The notes beneath the pieces were generated by a model that was given only the letters and a program-made list of their open reading frames with translations, had not been told where the DNA came from and ran no database searches. DNA of 33,336 nt from JBFHDX01 sp041584475 (GTDB taxonomy: Bacteria > Pseudomonadota > Alphaproteobacteria > UBA8366 > JADFVY01): assembly GCA_041584475.1 (NCBI GenBank), contig JBFHDX010000030.1, forward strand, positions 1 to 33,336. Reading direction: 5' to 3'. This document shows positions 14,396 through 22,434 of the stretch, piece after piece; position 1 is the first letter of the stretch, and every line of letters starts with the position of its first letter. A program made the translations under genes and the position numbers.

Positions 14396-15402
14396 TGCGT
14401 ATCGGTTTCGTATACGACGCGCGCGATGACTACCGCGCCCTCGGATTCAGCGAAGAGGCGGTCGCCGAGTTTGACACTGCCGAGACGCTGGACGAGATCG
14501 AGGCGGTTTTGGTTCGCATCGGTCACACGGTCGACAGGATCGGCCACGGCCGGGCGCTGGCGGCGCGTCTCGTCGCGGGCGTGCGGTGGGATCTCGTGTT
14601 TTCGATCGCCGAGGGCGTGCGCGGCCGTGCGCGCGAGGCGCAGGTGCCGGCGTTGTGCGAGCTGTTTGACCAGCCCTACGCGTTCTCCGATCCGCTAACG
14701 CTCGCCGCCGCGCTCGACAAGGGCGTTGCCAAGCGGCTCGTGCGCGATGCCGGCGTGCCGACGACGCCGTTCGCGGTGCTCGAGCGTGCCTCGATGGCGA
14801 ACGAGGTCGACCTCGGCTTTCCGTTGTTCGTAAAGCCCGTGGCGGAAGGCACCGGCAAAGGCTGCGAGGCCGCGTCGCGGGTGTCCAGCCACCGCCAGCT
14901 GCGCACCGTGGCGCAGCAACTGATCGCGCGGTTCGGACAACCGGTCATCGTGGAGCCCTATCTTGCGGGTCGGGAATTCACCGTCGGCCTGGTCGGTAAC
15001 GGCGAAGCGGCGAGGGTGATCGCGGTTCTCGAGGTCATTCTGCGCGAGGAAGCGGAAGCCGGTGTCTATTCGCTGCTCAACAAGGAACGGTGCGAGCACC
15101 TCGTGCACTACCGGCTGGCCGACGATGTGGAGGCGAAGGCGGCGGCCGACTCGGCGCTGCGGGCATACCACGCCCTCGGCTGCCGCGACGCGGCTCGGCT
15201 CGACTTCCGGTCGGATGCGGCCGGCGTACCGATGTTCCTTGAAGCCAACCCGCTGGCGGGGCTGCACCCATCGCATTCCGATCTGCCGATCCTCTCGACC
15301 ATGGCCGGCCTGAGCTACGATTCGCTGATGGCCGAGATCGTCGATGCGGCGTCGGCGCGCTATGCCATCGGCCTGGCGAAGGCCCGCCGCCGCGGAAACT
15401 GA
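14395..15402 (+). CDS. D-Ala-D-Ala-ligase-like ATP-grasp ligase (first of two)
   Basis: This 335-residue enzyme begins at ATG 14395, overlapping the kamA stop by one base and using GGGAGGGA at 14381-14388 inside kamA. It shows an N-terminal pre-ATP-grasp domain (IGFVYDAR), the nucleotide-binding segment FPLFVKPVAEGTGKG (142-156), VEPYLAGREFTVG (187-199) and the metal-binding end DFRSDAAGVPMFLEANPLAGL (270-290), all typical of the D-Ala-D-Ala ligase branch. The omega-loop region reads HPSHSDLPI rather than the usual cell-wall ligase sequence, so a different substrate is likely. The family joins a carboxylate, through acyl-phosphate, to an amine. In this operon it probably couples beta-lysine or another amino acid. 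There is no cell-wall gene context. Confidence 0.85.
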   Translation: MRIGFVYDARDDYRALGFSEEAVAEFDTAETLDEIEAVLVRIGHTVDRIGHGRALAARLVAGVRWDLVFSIAEGVRGRAREAQVPALCELFDQPYAFSDPLTLAAALDKGVAKRLVRDAGVPTTPFAVLERASMANEVDLGFPLFVKPVAEGTGKGCEAASRVSSHRQLRTVAQQLIARFGQPVIVEPYLAGREFTVGLVGNGEAARVIAVLEVILREEAEAGVYSLLNKERCEHLVHYRLADDVEAKAAADSALRAYHALGCRDAARLDFRSDAAGVPMFLEANPLAGLHPSHSDLPILSTMAGLSYDSLMAEIVDAASARYAIGLAKARRRGN

Positions 15403-15404
15403 CC

Positions 15405-16400
15405 ATGGGCCCCAAACGAACGGCAGCAATACTGCACGGCGCCGCGATCGACCGGCCGGACGAGGCGGACACCATCGTCCAGGCGGAAACCGTGTCTCGC
15501 ATGCTCGGCAGGCTCGGCTGGACCAGCGAGATCGTCGCCGTCGGCCTCGATCTCGCCGTGCTGGATCGCCTGCGGAGGCGGCGTCCGGACATGGTCTTCA
15601 ATCTGGTCGAGGCGCTCGATGGCGACGGCAGGCTAGCCCATGTCGTCCCGGCCGCTCTCGAACATCTCGGCATTCCTTTCACCGGGTCGTCGGCGCGCGC
15701 AATCTTCGCAACGACGGACAAGCCGTTGAGCAAGACCTTGCTCCGCGGCGCCGGGTTGCCGACACCGGACTGGTCTGCGTCGGGGTACCGCAGAGAGCTG
15801 GGTGCGGACTGCCATCGCGTGATCGTCAAATCGGTGTGCGAAGACGCGTCGATTGGTATCGACGCACGGTCGGTGGTGCCCAGCAGCCGGGCCAGTGCTG
15901 AAATCGCGCATCGTAGCCGTCGCTTTGGCGGTGCCTGGTTTGCCGAGGCGTTCATCGACGGGCGCGAATTCAACGTCGGCGTGCTCGATGGCGAGAACGG
16001 GCCCGAGGTCCTCCCGATCGCGGAAATCAGGTTCGTCGACTATCCGGCGGACCGGCCGAAGATCGTCGACTACGAGGCCAAGTGGCTCGAGGGTAGTTTC
16101 GCTTTCGATCATACGCCGCGCAGTTTCGAATTTGCGGCGGACGACGAGCCTCTGCTGGAGGAACTGCGCCGGCTTGCGCTTGCGGCCGTCGAGCTGTTCG
16201 GCGTCACCGGATATGGCCGGGTCGATTTTCGCGTCGATGCGGCGGGCCGACCCTGGATTCTCGAGGTGAACGCGAATCCGTGCCTGGCGCCGGACGCCGG
16301 TTTCGCCGCCGCCGCCGCGCAGGCGGATCTGTCCCTCGCCGACATCGTCGGCCGTATCGTCGAATCCGCCGATCGAAGGGAAGCGCGGGCCGCCGCCTGA
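15405..16400 (+). CDS. D-Ala-D-Ala-ligase-like ATP-grasp ligase (second of two)
   Basis: This 331-residue enzyme starts 2 nt after the previous stop. It has an N-terminal HGAAIDRPDEAD segment, FNLVEALDGDGRL, the ATP-binding VIVKSVCEDASIGID (139-153), EAFIDGREFNVGV (181-193) and the catalytic end YGRVDFRVDAAGRPWILEVNANPCL (270-294). The two ligases clearly differ, so this is not a recent duplication. Together they would allow two successive amide bonds, for example a tripeptide-like product. Substrates are unknown. The following acetyltransferase-deacetylase fusion starts after 1 nt, so the whole set is one translationally coupled unit. Confidence 0.85.
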   Translation: MGPKRTAAILHGAAIDRPDEADTIVQAETVSRMLGRLGWTSEIVAVGLDLAVLDRLRRRRPDMVFNLVEALDGDGRLAHVVPAALEHLGIPFTGSSARAIFATTDKPLSKTLLRGAGLPTPDWSASGYRRELGADCHRVIVKSVCEDASIGIDARSVVPSSRASAEIAHRSRRFGGAWFAEAFIDGREFNVGVLDGENGPEVLPIAEIRFVDYPADRPKIVDYEAKWLEGSFAFDHTPRSFEFAADDEPLLEELRRLALAAVELFGVTGYGRVDFRVDAAGRPWILEVNANPCLAPDAGFAAAAAQADLSLADIVGRIVESADRREARAAA

Positions 16401-16401
16401 A

Positions 16402-18672
16402 ATGTTCCGCATTCGCAAGATTACCGACGACCGGACGCCGGCCAACCGGTCCGCCATCGCGCAGACCGAGGCGATCATCCGTGCGCAGTTTCCCGGCATG
16501 TCGGAGGAAGACATCGAGAAGCTGCCGGAGCAGCTTCGCAATCCCCTCAAATACAGGTTCCTGGCCGAGCTGTTTGTCGCCGAGGACGCGCAGGGGGAAC
16601 TCAAGGCCGTTGCGCTCTTGCTCTATGCCTCCGACCTGAATTTCTGCTTCCTCGAGATCATCTCGACCGCGCCCGGCCGACCCGGCCAGGGGCTCGGCGG
16701 CGCCATTTACGACAGGGTGCGCGAGGAAGCGCTGGCGCTCGGCGCGGTCGGCGTGTTTCTCGAATGTTTGCCCGACGACGAGGCGCTGAGTCCCGACCCG
16801 GGGATCCGCAAACAGAACGAGGACCGCCTGCGCTTTTACGAACGATACGGGGCGCGTCCGATCACGGGGAGCGCATACGAGACCCCGCTGAGACCGGAAG
16901 ACACCAATCCGCCCTATCTTGTGTTCGATGGCCTGGGACGCGACGAACTGCCGCCGGCGAAGGCCCTGCGCCGGATCGTCGAGGCAATCCTGGAACGCAA
17001 GTACGGTGACGTCTGTCCGCCGGAATACATCGCGAAGGTCGTAAACTCGATCGAAGACGGCAAGATCGGCCTTCGGCCGTTCCGTTATGTCAAGCGCGCA
17101 TCGGATGCCGAGGTGAAGCCGGTCCGCCGGCTGCAGCAGAAGATCCCGCTCGTCGTCAACGAGGCGCACGCGATCCATCACGTGCGGGACCGCGGCTATG
17201 TCGAGGCGCCTGTGCGCGCGCGCTCGATCCTGGCCGAGCTGGAAAAGAGCGAACTTTTCGAACGGACCAAGGCGAGTCGTTTCCCTGGGCGCCATATCCG
17301 CGAGGTGCACGACAGCGCGATGGTCGACTATCTGACCCGGGCCTGTCTGGCTACGCCGCCCGAGAAGTCGATCTACCCCTATGTCTTCCCGATTCGCAAT
17401 GCGGCGCGTCCGCCGAAGGAAGCGACGGTTCGCGCGGGCTACTATTGCATCGACACATTTACGCCCCTCAACGGCAACGCCTACCTCGCGGCGCGCGGCG
17501 CGGTCGACTGCGCGCTGACCGCCGCGGAACTCGTGCTGGAGGGCACACCCCTGGCCTATGCCCTGGTGAGACCGCCCGGACATCACGCCGAACGCCGCGC
17601 GTTCGGCGGCTTCTGCTACTTCAACAACTCAGCGATCGCAGCCCAGTACCTGTCCGCCTACGGTCGGGTGGCCGTGCTCGACATCGACTACCACCACGGC
17701 AACGGCACCCAGAACATATTCTACGAGCGCGACGACGTGCTGACGGTCTCGGTGCACGGACATCCCAGCTTTGCCTATCCCTATTTCGCGGGATTTGCGG
17801 ACGAAACCGGCCGCGGCCGCGGCAGTGGCTACAATCTCAATATCCCGCTCGCCGAGACGATCACGTCGAAGCAGCATTCGGACGCCGTCGCGCGTGCGCT
17901 GCGGCGGATCGCCCGCCACGAGACCGACTATCTCGTCCTCGCAACGGGGTTCGATACCGCCAAGGGCGACCCGACCGGCACCTGGCCCAACCGGGCAGCT
18001 GATTTCGAGGCGCTCGGCCGCCAGATCGGGCAGGCCGGTTTTCCGACCGTCGTCGTGCAGGAAGGGGGCTACCGCGTCCGCACGTTGGGCGTCAATGCGC
18101 GTCGGTTCTTCACCGGTCTCGCCGATGGCGCCGCCGATGCCCGAAGCCGACCCAAGCGACGCCCTCGTCCCCGCGAAGAACAGCCGGCGCCGGCCATCGA
18201 GTGGCGCGATACCGTGCGCTCCGAGGACGTCGAAACCGTGCGCCGCATCGTGGCCTCGACCGACATGTTCTCGAGCGAGGAGACGGCGATCGCAGCGGAG
18301 CTGGTGCAGGAACGGCTCGATCGCGGGGCTGAGAGCGGCTACGAGTTCGTATTTGCCGACCTGGCCGGTCGGACCGTCGGCTACAGCTGCTACGGCCCGG
18401 TCCCGGGGACCGTGGATCGCTGGGATCTATACTGGATTGCGGTGCGGCCCGACGGGCAGCGCAGCGGCATGGGGCGCGACCTCGCAAGCCGGACCGAGGC
18501 CAGAATGGCCGAACGCGGCGCCAAGCGGATCTACGTCGATACGTCGGACGGGAAGAAATATCAGCCGACGCGGGCGTTCTACCGCGCGCTCGGTTACCAC
18601 AAGGTGGCGGAACTTCCCGACTTCTACCGCGACGGTGACGGCAAGGTCATCTACATGAAGGCGCTCGACTGA
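16402..18672 (+). CDS. GNAT - HDAC-type deacetylase - GNAT fusion protein
   Basis: The 756-residue protein has three parts. An N-terminal GNAT-like domain (about 1-175) has the acetyl-CoA loop RPGQGLGG at 93-100. A histone-deacetylase/acetylpolyamine-amidohydrolase domain (about 245-575) has the catalytic pair His394-His395 in PPGHHAE, zinc ligands Asp429 and His431 in DIDYHHGNG and Asp518 in GFDTAKGD, and catalytic Tyr557 in EGGY. A C-terminal GNAT domain (about 600-756) has the loop RPDGQRSGMGRDL at 682-694. All deacetylase residues are intact. One chain can therefore both acetylate and deacetylate amines, or handle two sites. In this operon the likely substrates are beta-lysine and its amides. 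It starts 1 nt after the second ligase. A stand-alone role in polyamine metabolism is possible but does not explain the neighbours. Confidence 0.88.
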   Translation: MFRIRKITDDRTPANRSAIAQTEAIIRAQFPGMSEEDIEKLPEQLRNPLKYRFLAELFVAEDAQGELKAVALLLYASDLNFCFLEIISTAPGRPGQGLGGAIYDRVREEALALGAVGVFLECLPDDEALSPDPGIRKQNEDRLRFYERYGARPITGSAYETPLRPEDTNPPYLVFDGLGRDELPPAKALRRIVEAILERKYGDVCPPEYIAKVVNSIEDGKIGLRPFRYVKRASDAEVKPVRRLQQKIPLVVNEAHAIHHVRDRGYVEAPVRARSILAELEKSELFERTKASRFPGRHIREVHDSAMVDYLTRACLATPPEKSIYPYVFPIRNAARPPKEATVRAGYYCIDTFTPLNGNAYLAARGAVDCALTAAELVLEGTPLAYALVRPPGHHAERRAFGGFCYFNNSAIAAQYLSAYGRVAVLDIDYHHGNGTQNIFYERDDVLTVSVHGHPSFAYPYFAGFADETGRGRGSGYNLNIPLAETITSKQHSDAVARALRRIARHETDYLVLATGFDTAKGDPTGTWPNRAADFEALGRQIGQAGFPTVVVQEGGYRVRTLGVNARRFFTGLADGAADARSRPKRRPRPREEQPAPAIEWRDTVRSEDVETVRRIVASTDMFSSEETAIAAELVQERLDRGAESGYEFVFADLAGRTVGYSCYGPVPGTVDRWDLYWIAVRPDGQRSGMGRDLASRTEARMAERGAKRIYVDTSDGKKYQPTRAFYRALGYHKVAELPDFYRDGDGKVIYMKALD

Positions 18673-18720
18673 GGAAAGGCGAGGATTGTTAACCCCTCCG
18701 CCGTTCGGGATGTCGCGTCC

Positions 18721-19218
18721 TCAGAGCCGGAGAACGACCGCCTCGCCTTCGCCCAGTTCGTGCTCGTCGCAATTCTCGCCCGGACCACCGCGATCGACGA
18801 CCAGAAAGTCCGACACCCCGTCGAGTGCGATCAGCGGGTGGTGCCAGACGCCGCGACGATAGTTCACGCCCTGTCCCGGCCTGGCGAGAAACGCCTGCAA
18901 ATCGCTGGCCTTTGGCGGCGTGCCGGGCGGTGCGACGACCACAAGATACGGGTGTCTCGTCAACGGGTAAAAGGCCTGGCTGCCGAGCGGGTGACGCTCC
19001 ATGATCCTGATCGTCAGCGGCAGTTCACATGGCTGCCCGCGGAAGATATTGATCAGCGGACGGCCTCCCGCTTCGGACGTGTCCACGGTGGCGAGATCAT
19101 GATACCGCTCCGCCGTACCCTGGTTAATCGGGTAATGATTCGCGTTCTCGGTCTCGATGACGTCGCCGAACGGCGCGAACGCATCGACGGTCAGCTCACG
19201 CGGGCGAAGCGTGATCAT
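18721..19218 (-). CDS. allA: Ureidoglycolate lyase
   Basis: AllA splits ureidoglycolate into glyoxylate and urea in the cytoplasm. The 165-residue product shows the family features FAPFGDVIE, FRGQPCELPLTIRIMERHPLGSQAFYPL and the metal-site region GVWHHPL near residues 123-129, and is of standard length. It is the last gene of the minus-strand ureide operon, 13 nt behind the allantoicase stop. Its 3' end converges on the GNAT-deacetylase gene with 48 nt between. Released glyoxylate could feed tartronate semialdehyde reductase encoded further right in the window. Confidence 0.93.
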   Translation of the reverse strand: MITLRPRELTVDAFAPFGDVIETENANHYPINQGTAERYHDLATVDTSEAGGRPLINIFRGQPCELPLTIRIMERHPLGSQAFYPLTRHPYLVVVAPPGTPPKASDLQAFLARPGQGVNYRRGVWHHPLIALDGVSDFLVVDRGGPGENCDEHELGEGEAVVLRL

Positions 19219-19231
19219 CGCGGTCTCCGGT

Positions 19232-20248
19232 TCATCGGTCCGCCGGTTTGCCGAACACGCGAAAGCGGCTGATGCCGCCGTCCGGGAAGATGTTGAGTCG
19301 GACATGCGAGATCCTTCCGACTCCCTGAAGCATATTCCCGTCGAAGCTGTGCACCGCATCCATTTCCAGCTTCGTTTCGCCCAACAGCTGGCCCCAGAAC
19401 ATCGATTGCGTGACGATCGACCGGTCCGTGCCCGCTTCCACCAGCGCCGCCTGAACGCTGCAGCGGTCGGGGAAATTACCCTTGAAATGGGCGGTGTCCA
19501 CTTCGATCCGCTCGACGACCCCCGGATGTCCCAGCTCAACGATGATCCAGTCATTGCCCGGCTCACGCCGCCGCCGCGTCTCCCACCCGTCACCCATGTC
19601 GGCGCCGCGCCCGGGCGCGAGGATCGCCCAGGGATTGCCGTAATGGGCATCGTTGTAGCCGACGATCCGCCCACCGCTTTCCAGCGCCGACAGCTCGTAA
19701 ACGGCGTCCCGGTCCCGGTTTTCCCAATCGCAATGGGGCATCCCGAAGACGCGCAGGCGCGCGATGCCGCCATCGGGGTAAATGTTCAACCGCAGCCAGT
19801 TGTAGGGACCGCTCCCATCGAGCGGCAGGAAGTGATGCGCGTTCGGCCCGAGTGCGACGGCCGGCTGGAGTTCCGTCCAGCCGGACGCGTCGCCCGGTTC
19901 CGACTCGTCGAGGCAGGCGTCGATCGACGCCGCGGGCGGGTAGTTCCCGGTGAAATGGCTGGTGTCGATGTCGAGTCCGTGAACGTAGCCGGGCCAGGCC
20001 AGACGCACGAGACAGTGATCATGTCCACCACCTCTGCGTCGGCGCGTCTCCCAGCCGTCCATCCATTTGCCGTTGTCGTCGTACTTTCCGGGAACGAACA
20101 CGGCCGGGTCATCCTGCAGCATTCGTTCTTTCGCGGCGAAGAATTCGTCGCTCGCCCGCATCGCCCGCGCGCCAAGACGCGCGGACGCAAGATTGACAAA
20201 ACGCGTTGCGAATTCCGGGACTCCGGCATCCTGGGTCATCGGGATCAT
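19232..20248 (-). CDS. alc: Allantoicase
   Basis: Allantoicase hydrolyses allantoate to ureidoglycolate and urea. The 338-residue protein has the expected two related halves: DGWETRRRR near residue 65 recurs as DGWETRRRR near residue 220, LDIDTSHFTGNYPP recurs as EVDTAHFKGNFPD, and LRLNIYPDGGIARLRVFG recurs as VRLNIFPDGGISRFRVFG. The start is ATG 20248, which overlaps the puuE stop as TGATG; the GTG one codon upstream is less likely. The gene is coupled to puuE before it and allA after it, giving the full allantoin-to-glyoxylate route in three consecutive genes. Confidence 0.95.
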   Translation of the reverse strand: MIPMTQDAGVPEFATRFVNLASARLGARAMRASDEFFAAKERMLQDDPAVFVPGKYDDNGKWMDGWETRRRRGGGHDHCLVRLAWPGYVHGLDIDTSHFTGNYPPAASIDACLDESEPGDASGWTELQPAVALGPNAHHFLPLDGSGPYNWLRLNIYPDGGIARLRVFGMPHCDWENRDRDAVYELSALESGGRIVGYNDAHYGNPWAILAPGRGADMGDGWETRRRREPGNDWIIVELGHPGVVERIEVDTAHFKGNFPDRCSVQAALVEAGTDRSIVTQSMFWGQLLGETKLEMDAVHSFDGNMLQGVGRISHVRLNIFPDGGISRFRVFGKPADR

Positions 20249-21162
20249 CACTTTCCGTCGTAGGGATGGTGTTCGTGCCAGTGCCGCGCGATATCGACGC
20301 GACGGCAGAACCAGACCTTGTCATGCGATCGGGCGTGCTCGACGAAACGTGCCAACGCACGAAATCGGCCGGGCCGTCCAACGAGTCGACAGTGCAAACC
20401 GATCGACATCATGCGCGGCGTCTCGGCTCCTTCCTCGTAGAGCGTATCGAAAGCGTCGCGCAGATAGGCGAAGAACTGGTCCCCGGCATTGAATCCCTGC
20501 GCCGAGGCGAAGCGCATGTCATTGGCATCCAGCGTGTAAGGCACGACGAGATGGGGCCGGTCGACGACCCGGCTCCAGAACGGCAGGTCATCGCTGTAAT
20601 CGTCGGCGTCGTAAAGAAAACCGCCCTCCTCGGCCACGAGCCGGCGGGTATTGGGGCTGGTGCGGCCCGTGTACCACCCCAGCGGCCGGTTGCCGGTGAT
20701 GCGGCGAATTATCTCGATCGCCTTATGCAGGTGCTCGCGCTCCACCTCTTCCGGCAGCTCCTGGTAATCGATCCAGCGATAGCCGTGGCTGCAGATTTCG
20801 TGGCCATCCTCGATCGCGATCTCGGCGACCCGCGGATTGCGTTCCAGCGCCATGGCGACCGCGAAGACGGTGATCGGGATTTGCGTGCGGCGAAACAGTT
20901 CGAGCAGGCGCCAAACGCCGACACGGCTGCCGTACTCGTAGATCGACTCCATGCTCATGTGGCGCTGCCCTTCACGGGGTTGGGCACCGATGATCTCCGA
21001 GAGAAACGCCTCCGATGCCGGATCGCCATGCAGGGTGCAGTTCTCTCCTCCCTCCTCGTAGTTCATCACGAACTGTACGGCGACCCGAGCGCCGCCGGGC
21101 CACTTCGGATTTGGCGGCGTCGGCCCGTATCCGATCAGGTCGCGCGGATAGTCCGTTACCAT
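20248..21162 (-). CDS. puuE: Allantoinase PuuE (polysaccharide deacetylase fold)
   Basis: PuuE opens the allantoin ring to allantoate. The 304-residue protein has the characteristic start (YPRDLIGYGPTPPNPKWPGGARVAVQFVMNYEEGGENC), the EICSHGYRWIDYQ segment near residue 121 and LGWYTGRTSPNTRRLV near 160, as in PuuE-type allantoinases, which are unrelated to the amidohydrolase AllB. A strong GGGAGGGA ribosome binding site lies at 21179-21172, nine bases before ATG 21162. It is the first gene of the puuE-alc-allA operon and diverges from an IclR-family regulator, with an IclR-type operator between them. Confidence 0.95.
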   Translation of the reverse strand: MVTDYPRDLIGYGPTPPNPKWPGGARVAVQFVMNYEEGGENCTLHGDPASEAFLSEIIGAQPREGQRHMSMESIYEYGSRVGVWRLLELFRRTQIPITVFAVAMALERNPRVAEIAIEDGHEICSHGYRWIDYQELPEEVEREHLHKAIEIIRRITGNRPLGWYTGRTSPNTRRLVAEEGGFLYDADDYSDDLPFWSRVVDRPHLVVPYTLDANDMRFASAQGFNAGDQFFAYLRDAFDTLYEEGAETPRMMSIGLHCRLVGRPGRFRALARFVEHARSHDKVWFCRRVDIARHWHEHHPYDGK

Positions 21163-21271
21163 GTCACTCTTATCCCTCCCAACCGCGGCCGTTCGATCGG
21201 CGGCCGGATGTCCCGCCCGATGATACCCCGTGACGCGATTGCCGAGCTTATCATTTTGTTTGAAAGATCAT

Positions 21272-21293
21272 GCCGGCGGCAGTCATCGCCGGC
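21272..21293. repeat. Inverted repeat in the puuE/iclR intergenic region
   Basis: A perfect 7-bp stem (GCCGGCG 21272-21278, CGCCGGC 21287-21293) with an 8-nt loop lies between the divergent genes. It could be a regulator site or part of either leader. Confidence 0.4.
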
Positions 21294-21328
21294 TGGCCGT
21301 CCCGAACAAGCGTCATGTTTGTTCTGGC

Positions 21329-21367
21329 AATTCCGAGTTCGTGGAAATAAATTCCGAATAGTGGAAA
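21329..21367. promoter_or_regulatory. IclR-type operator with repeated half-sites
   Basis: The sequence TGGAAATAAATTCCG at 21342-21356 is a near-palindrome that fits the IclR/AllR-type operator core (TGGAAA and TTCCA arms) at 13 of 15 positions. The half-sites recur on both sides: AATTCCGA at 21329 and 21350, GTGGAAA at 21341 and 21361. It lies directly upstream of the IclR-family gene and 180 nt from puuE, well placed for autoregulation and control of the ureide operon. Confidence 0.55.
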
Positions 21368-21400
21368 CGGGTGGCGCGCGTGGCGCAGGATAGGCAGGGA

Positions 21401-22234
21401 ATGCCGCGCAATGCGGGACACGGCCTAGAGAAAACGTGCCGCGAGAGCGGGCGCGAGGCGAGAAGCGGGCAGGTGCAGTCCCTCAGTCGCGCGCTTTCGA
21501 TCTTGCGTACCCTCGCCGAGAGTTCGGACGGCATGACGCTCAGCGATCTCGCGCACACCGTCCGCTTGCCGCCGTCGACGACGCATCGGCTCTTGACGAC
21601 CCTGCAGCAGGAGCGTTTCGCCCGGTTCGATCCTGACAGCAGCCTGTGGCAGGTCGGCGTGCAGGCATTCATCGTCGGTAACGCCTTCATCCGCACGCGC
21701 GATGTCGTTGCCACGGCGCGCCCGTACATGCGGCGCCTGATGGAGGAGAGCGGCGAGACCGTCAACCTGTATCTCGAGAGCGAGGGCGAGGCCGTTTGCA
21801 TCGGCCAGATCGAGTGCCGCCAGCTTATGCGAGCCATCGCGCGGCCGGGCGGCCGCGTAAAGATGCATCATTCGGGTGCGGGCAAGGCCATTCTGGCCTG
21901 GTTGCCCGGTGATGCGATCGCGCGGATCATCGGTCGGCACGGCATGTCCCGCGCGACGGAGCGGACGATCGGCGATCCTGCGCAACTGCACGCGCACCTC
22001 GCCACGGTACGGCGCAACGGCTACGCACTCGATGACGAGGAGAACGCGGTCGGGCTGCGTTGCGTGGGTGCCGCCGTGTTCGATGAACACGGCCGACCGA
22101 TCGCCGGACTGTCGCTGTCCGGGCCGACCGCGCGGGTCGCCGACTCCCGGTTGCCCGAGCTGGGCGCACTCGTGGCCGGCATCGCAGACGAGATCACGTC
22201 GGAGCTCGGGGGCCGCAAGCCACACGCCGCGTAA
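21401..22234 (+). CDS. IclR-family transcriptional regulator, likely of ureide use
   Basis: From ATG 21401 (GGCAGGGA just before) this gives 277 residues. The N-terminal winged helix-turn-helix spans about residues 25-85 (QSLSRALSILRTLAESSDGMTLSDLAHTVRLPPSTTHRLLTTL). The C-terminal IclR effector domain includes YLESEGEAVCIGQIE, MHHSGAGKAILAWLP and GLRCVGAAVFDEHGRPIAGLSLSGP. It diverges from puuE-alc-allA, and an IclR-type palindrome lies upstream. Enterobacterial AllR, of the same family, represses allantoin genes and responds to glyoxylate, so a similar role is likely. A GTG at 21371 would add ten residues and would overlap a less ideal site. Confidence 0.9.
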   Translation: MPRNAGHGLEKTCRESGREARSGQVQSLSRALSILRTLAESSDGMTLSDLAHTVRLPPSTTHRLLTTLQQERFARFDPDSSLWQVGVQAFIVGNAFIRTRDVVATARPYMRRLMEESGETVNLYLESEGEAVCIGQIECRQLMRAIARPGGRVKMHHSGAGKAILAWLPGDAIARIIGRHGMSRATERTIGDPAQLHAHLATVRRNGYALDDEENAVGLRCVGAAVFDEHGRPIAGLSLSGPTARVADSRLPELGALVAGIADEITSELGGRKPHAA

Positions 22235-22240
22235 GCCCTG

Positions 22241-22265
22241 CGGAGTGGCCGTACAGGCCGCTCCG
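22241..22265 (+). terminator. Strong hairpin after the IclR-family gene
   Basis: A 10-bp stem with one G-T wobble (CGGAGTGGCC 22241-22250, GGCCGCTCCG 22256-22265) and loop GTACA starts 6 nt after the stop. No proper T-run follows (only CCTTTCC), so it may end transcription with help from Rho or only protect the message end. Confidence 0.5.
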
Positions 22266-22337
22266 TGCAGCCTTTCCGCGCGACGCCCGGCAGCAGGCGC
22301 CTGACGCGCCGGCCGAAACGGTGACGGCAGGGCTATT

Positions 22338-22365
22338 TTGATTCGCCGCCGCCGGATGATATATT
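22338..22365 (+). promoter_or_regulatory. Candidate promoter of coxC
   Basis: TTGATT (22338-22343) and TATATT (22360-22365) are separated by 16 nt, four-of-six and five-of-six matches to sigma70 hexamers, in a locally AT-rich patch about 70 nt before coxC. It may serve the whole cox cluster if there is no separate coxM promoter. Confidence 0.45.
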
Positions 22366-22434
22366 CCCGAAAAAATAAGGCGCTGACATGGCCTGATTTT
22401 GCAGGCGGTTGCAGCACCGTTGACGGGGACGGAG

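Noticed and set aside
16204..17586. 460-codon minus-strand open frame opposite the fusion gene
   Set aside because: Same explanation: antisense to an intact GNAT-HDAC-GNAT gene with conserved catalytic residues.
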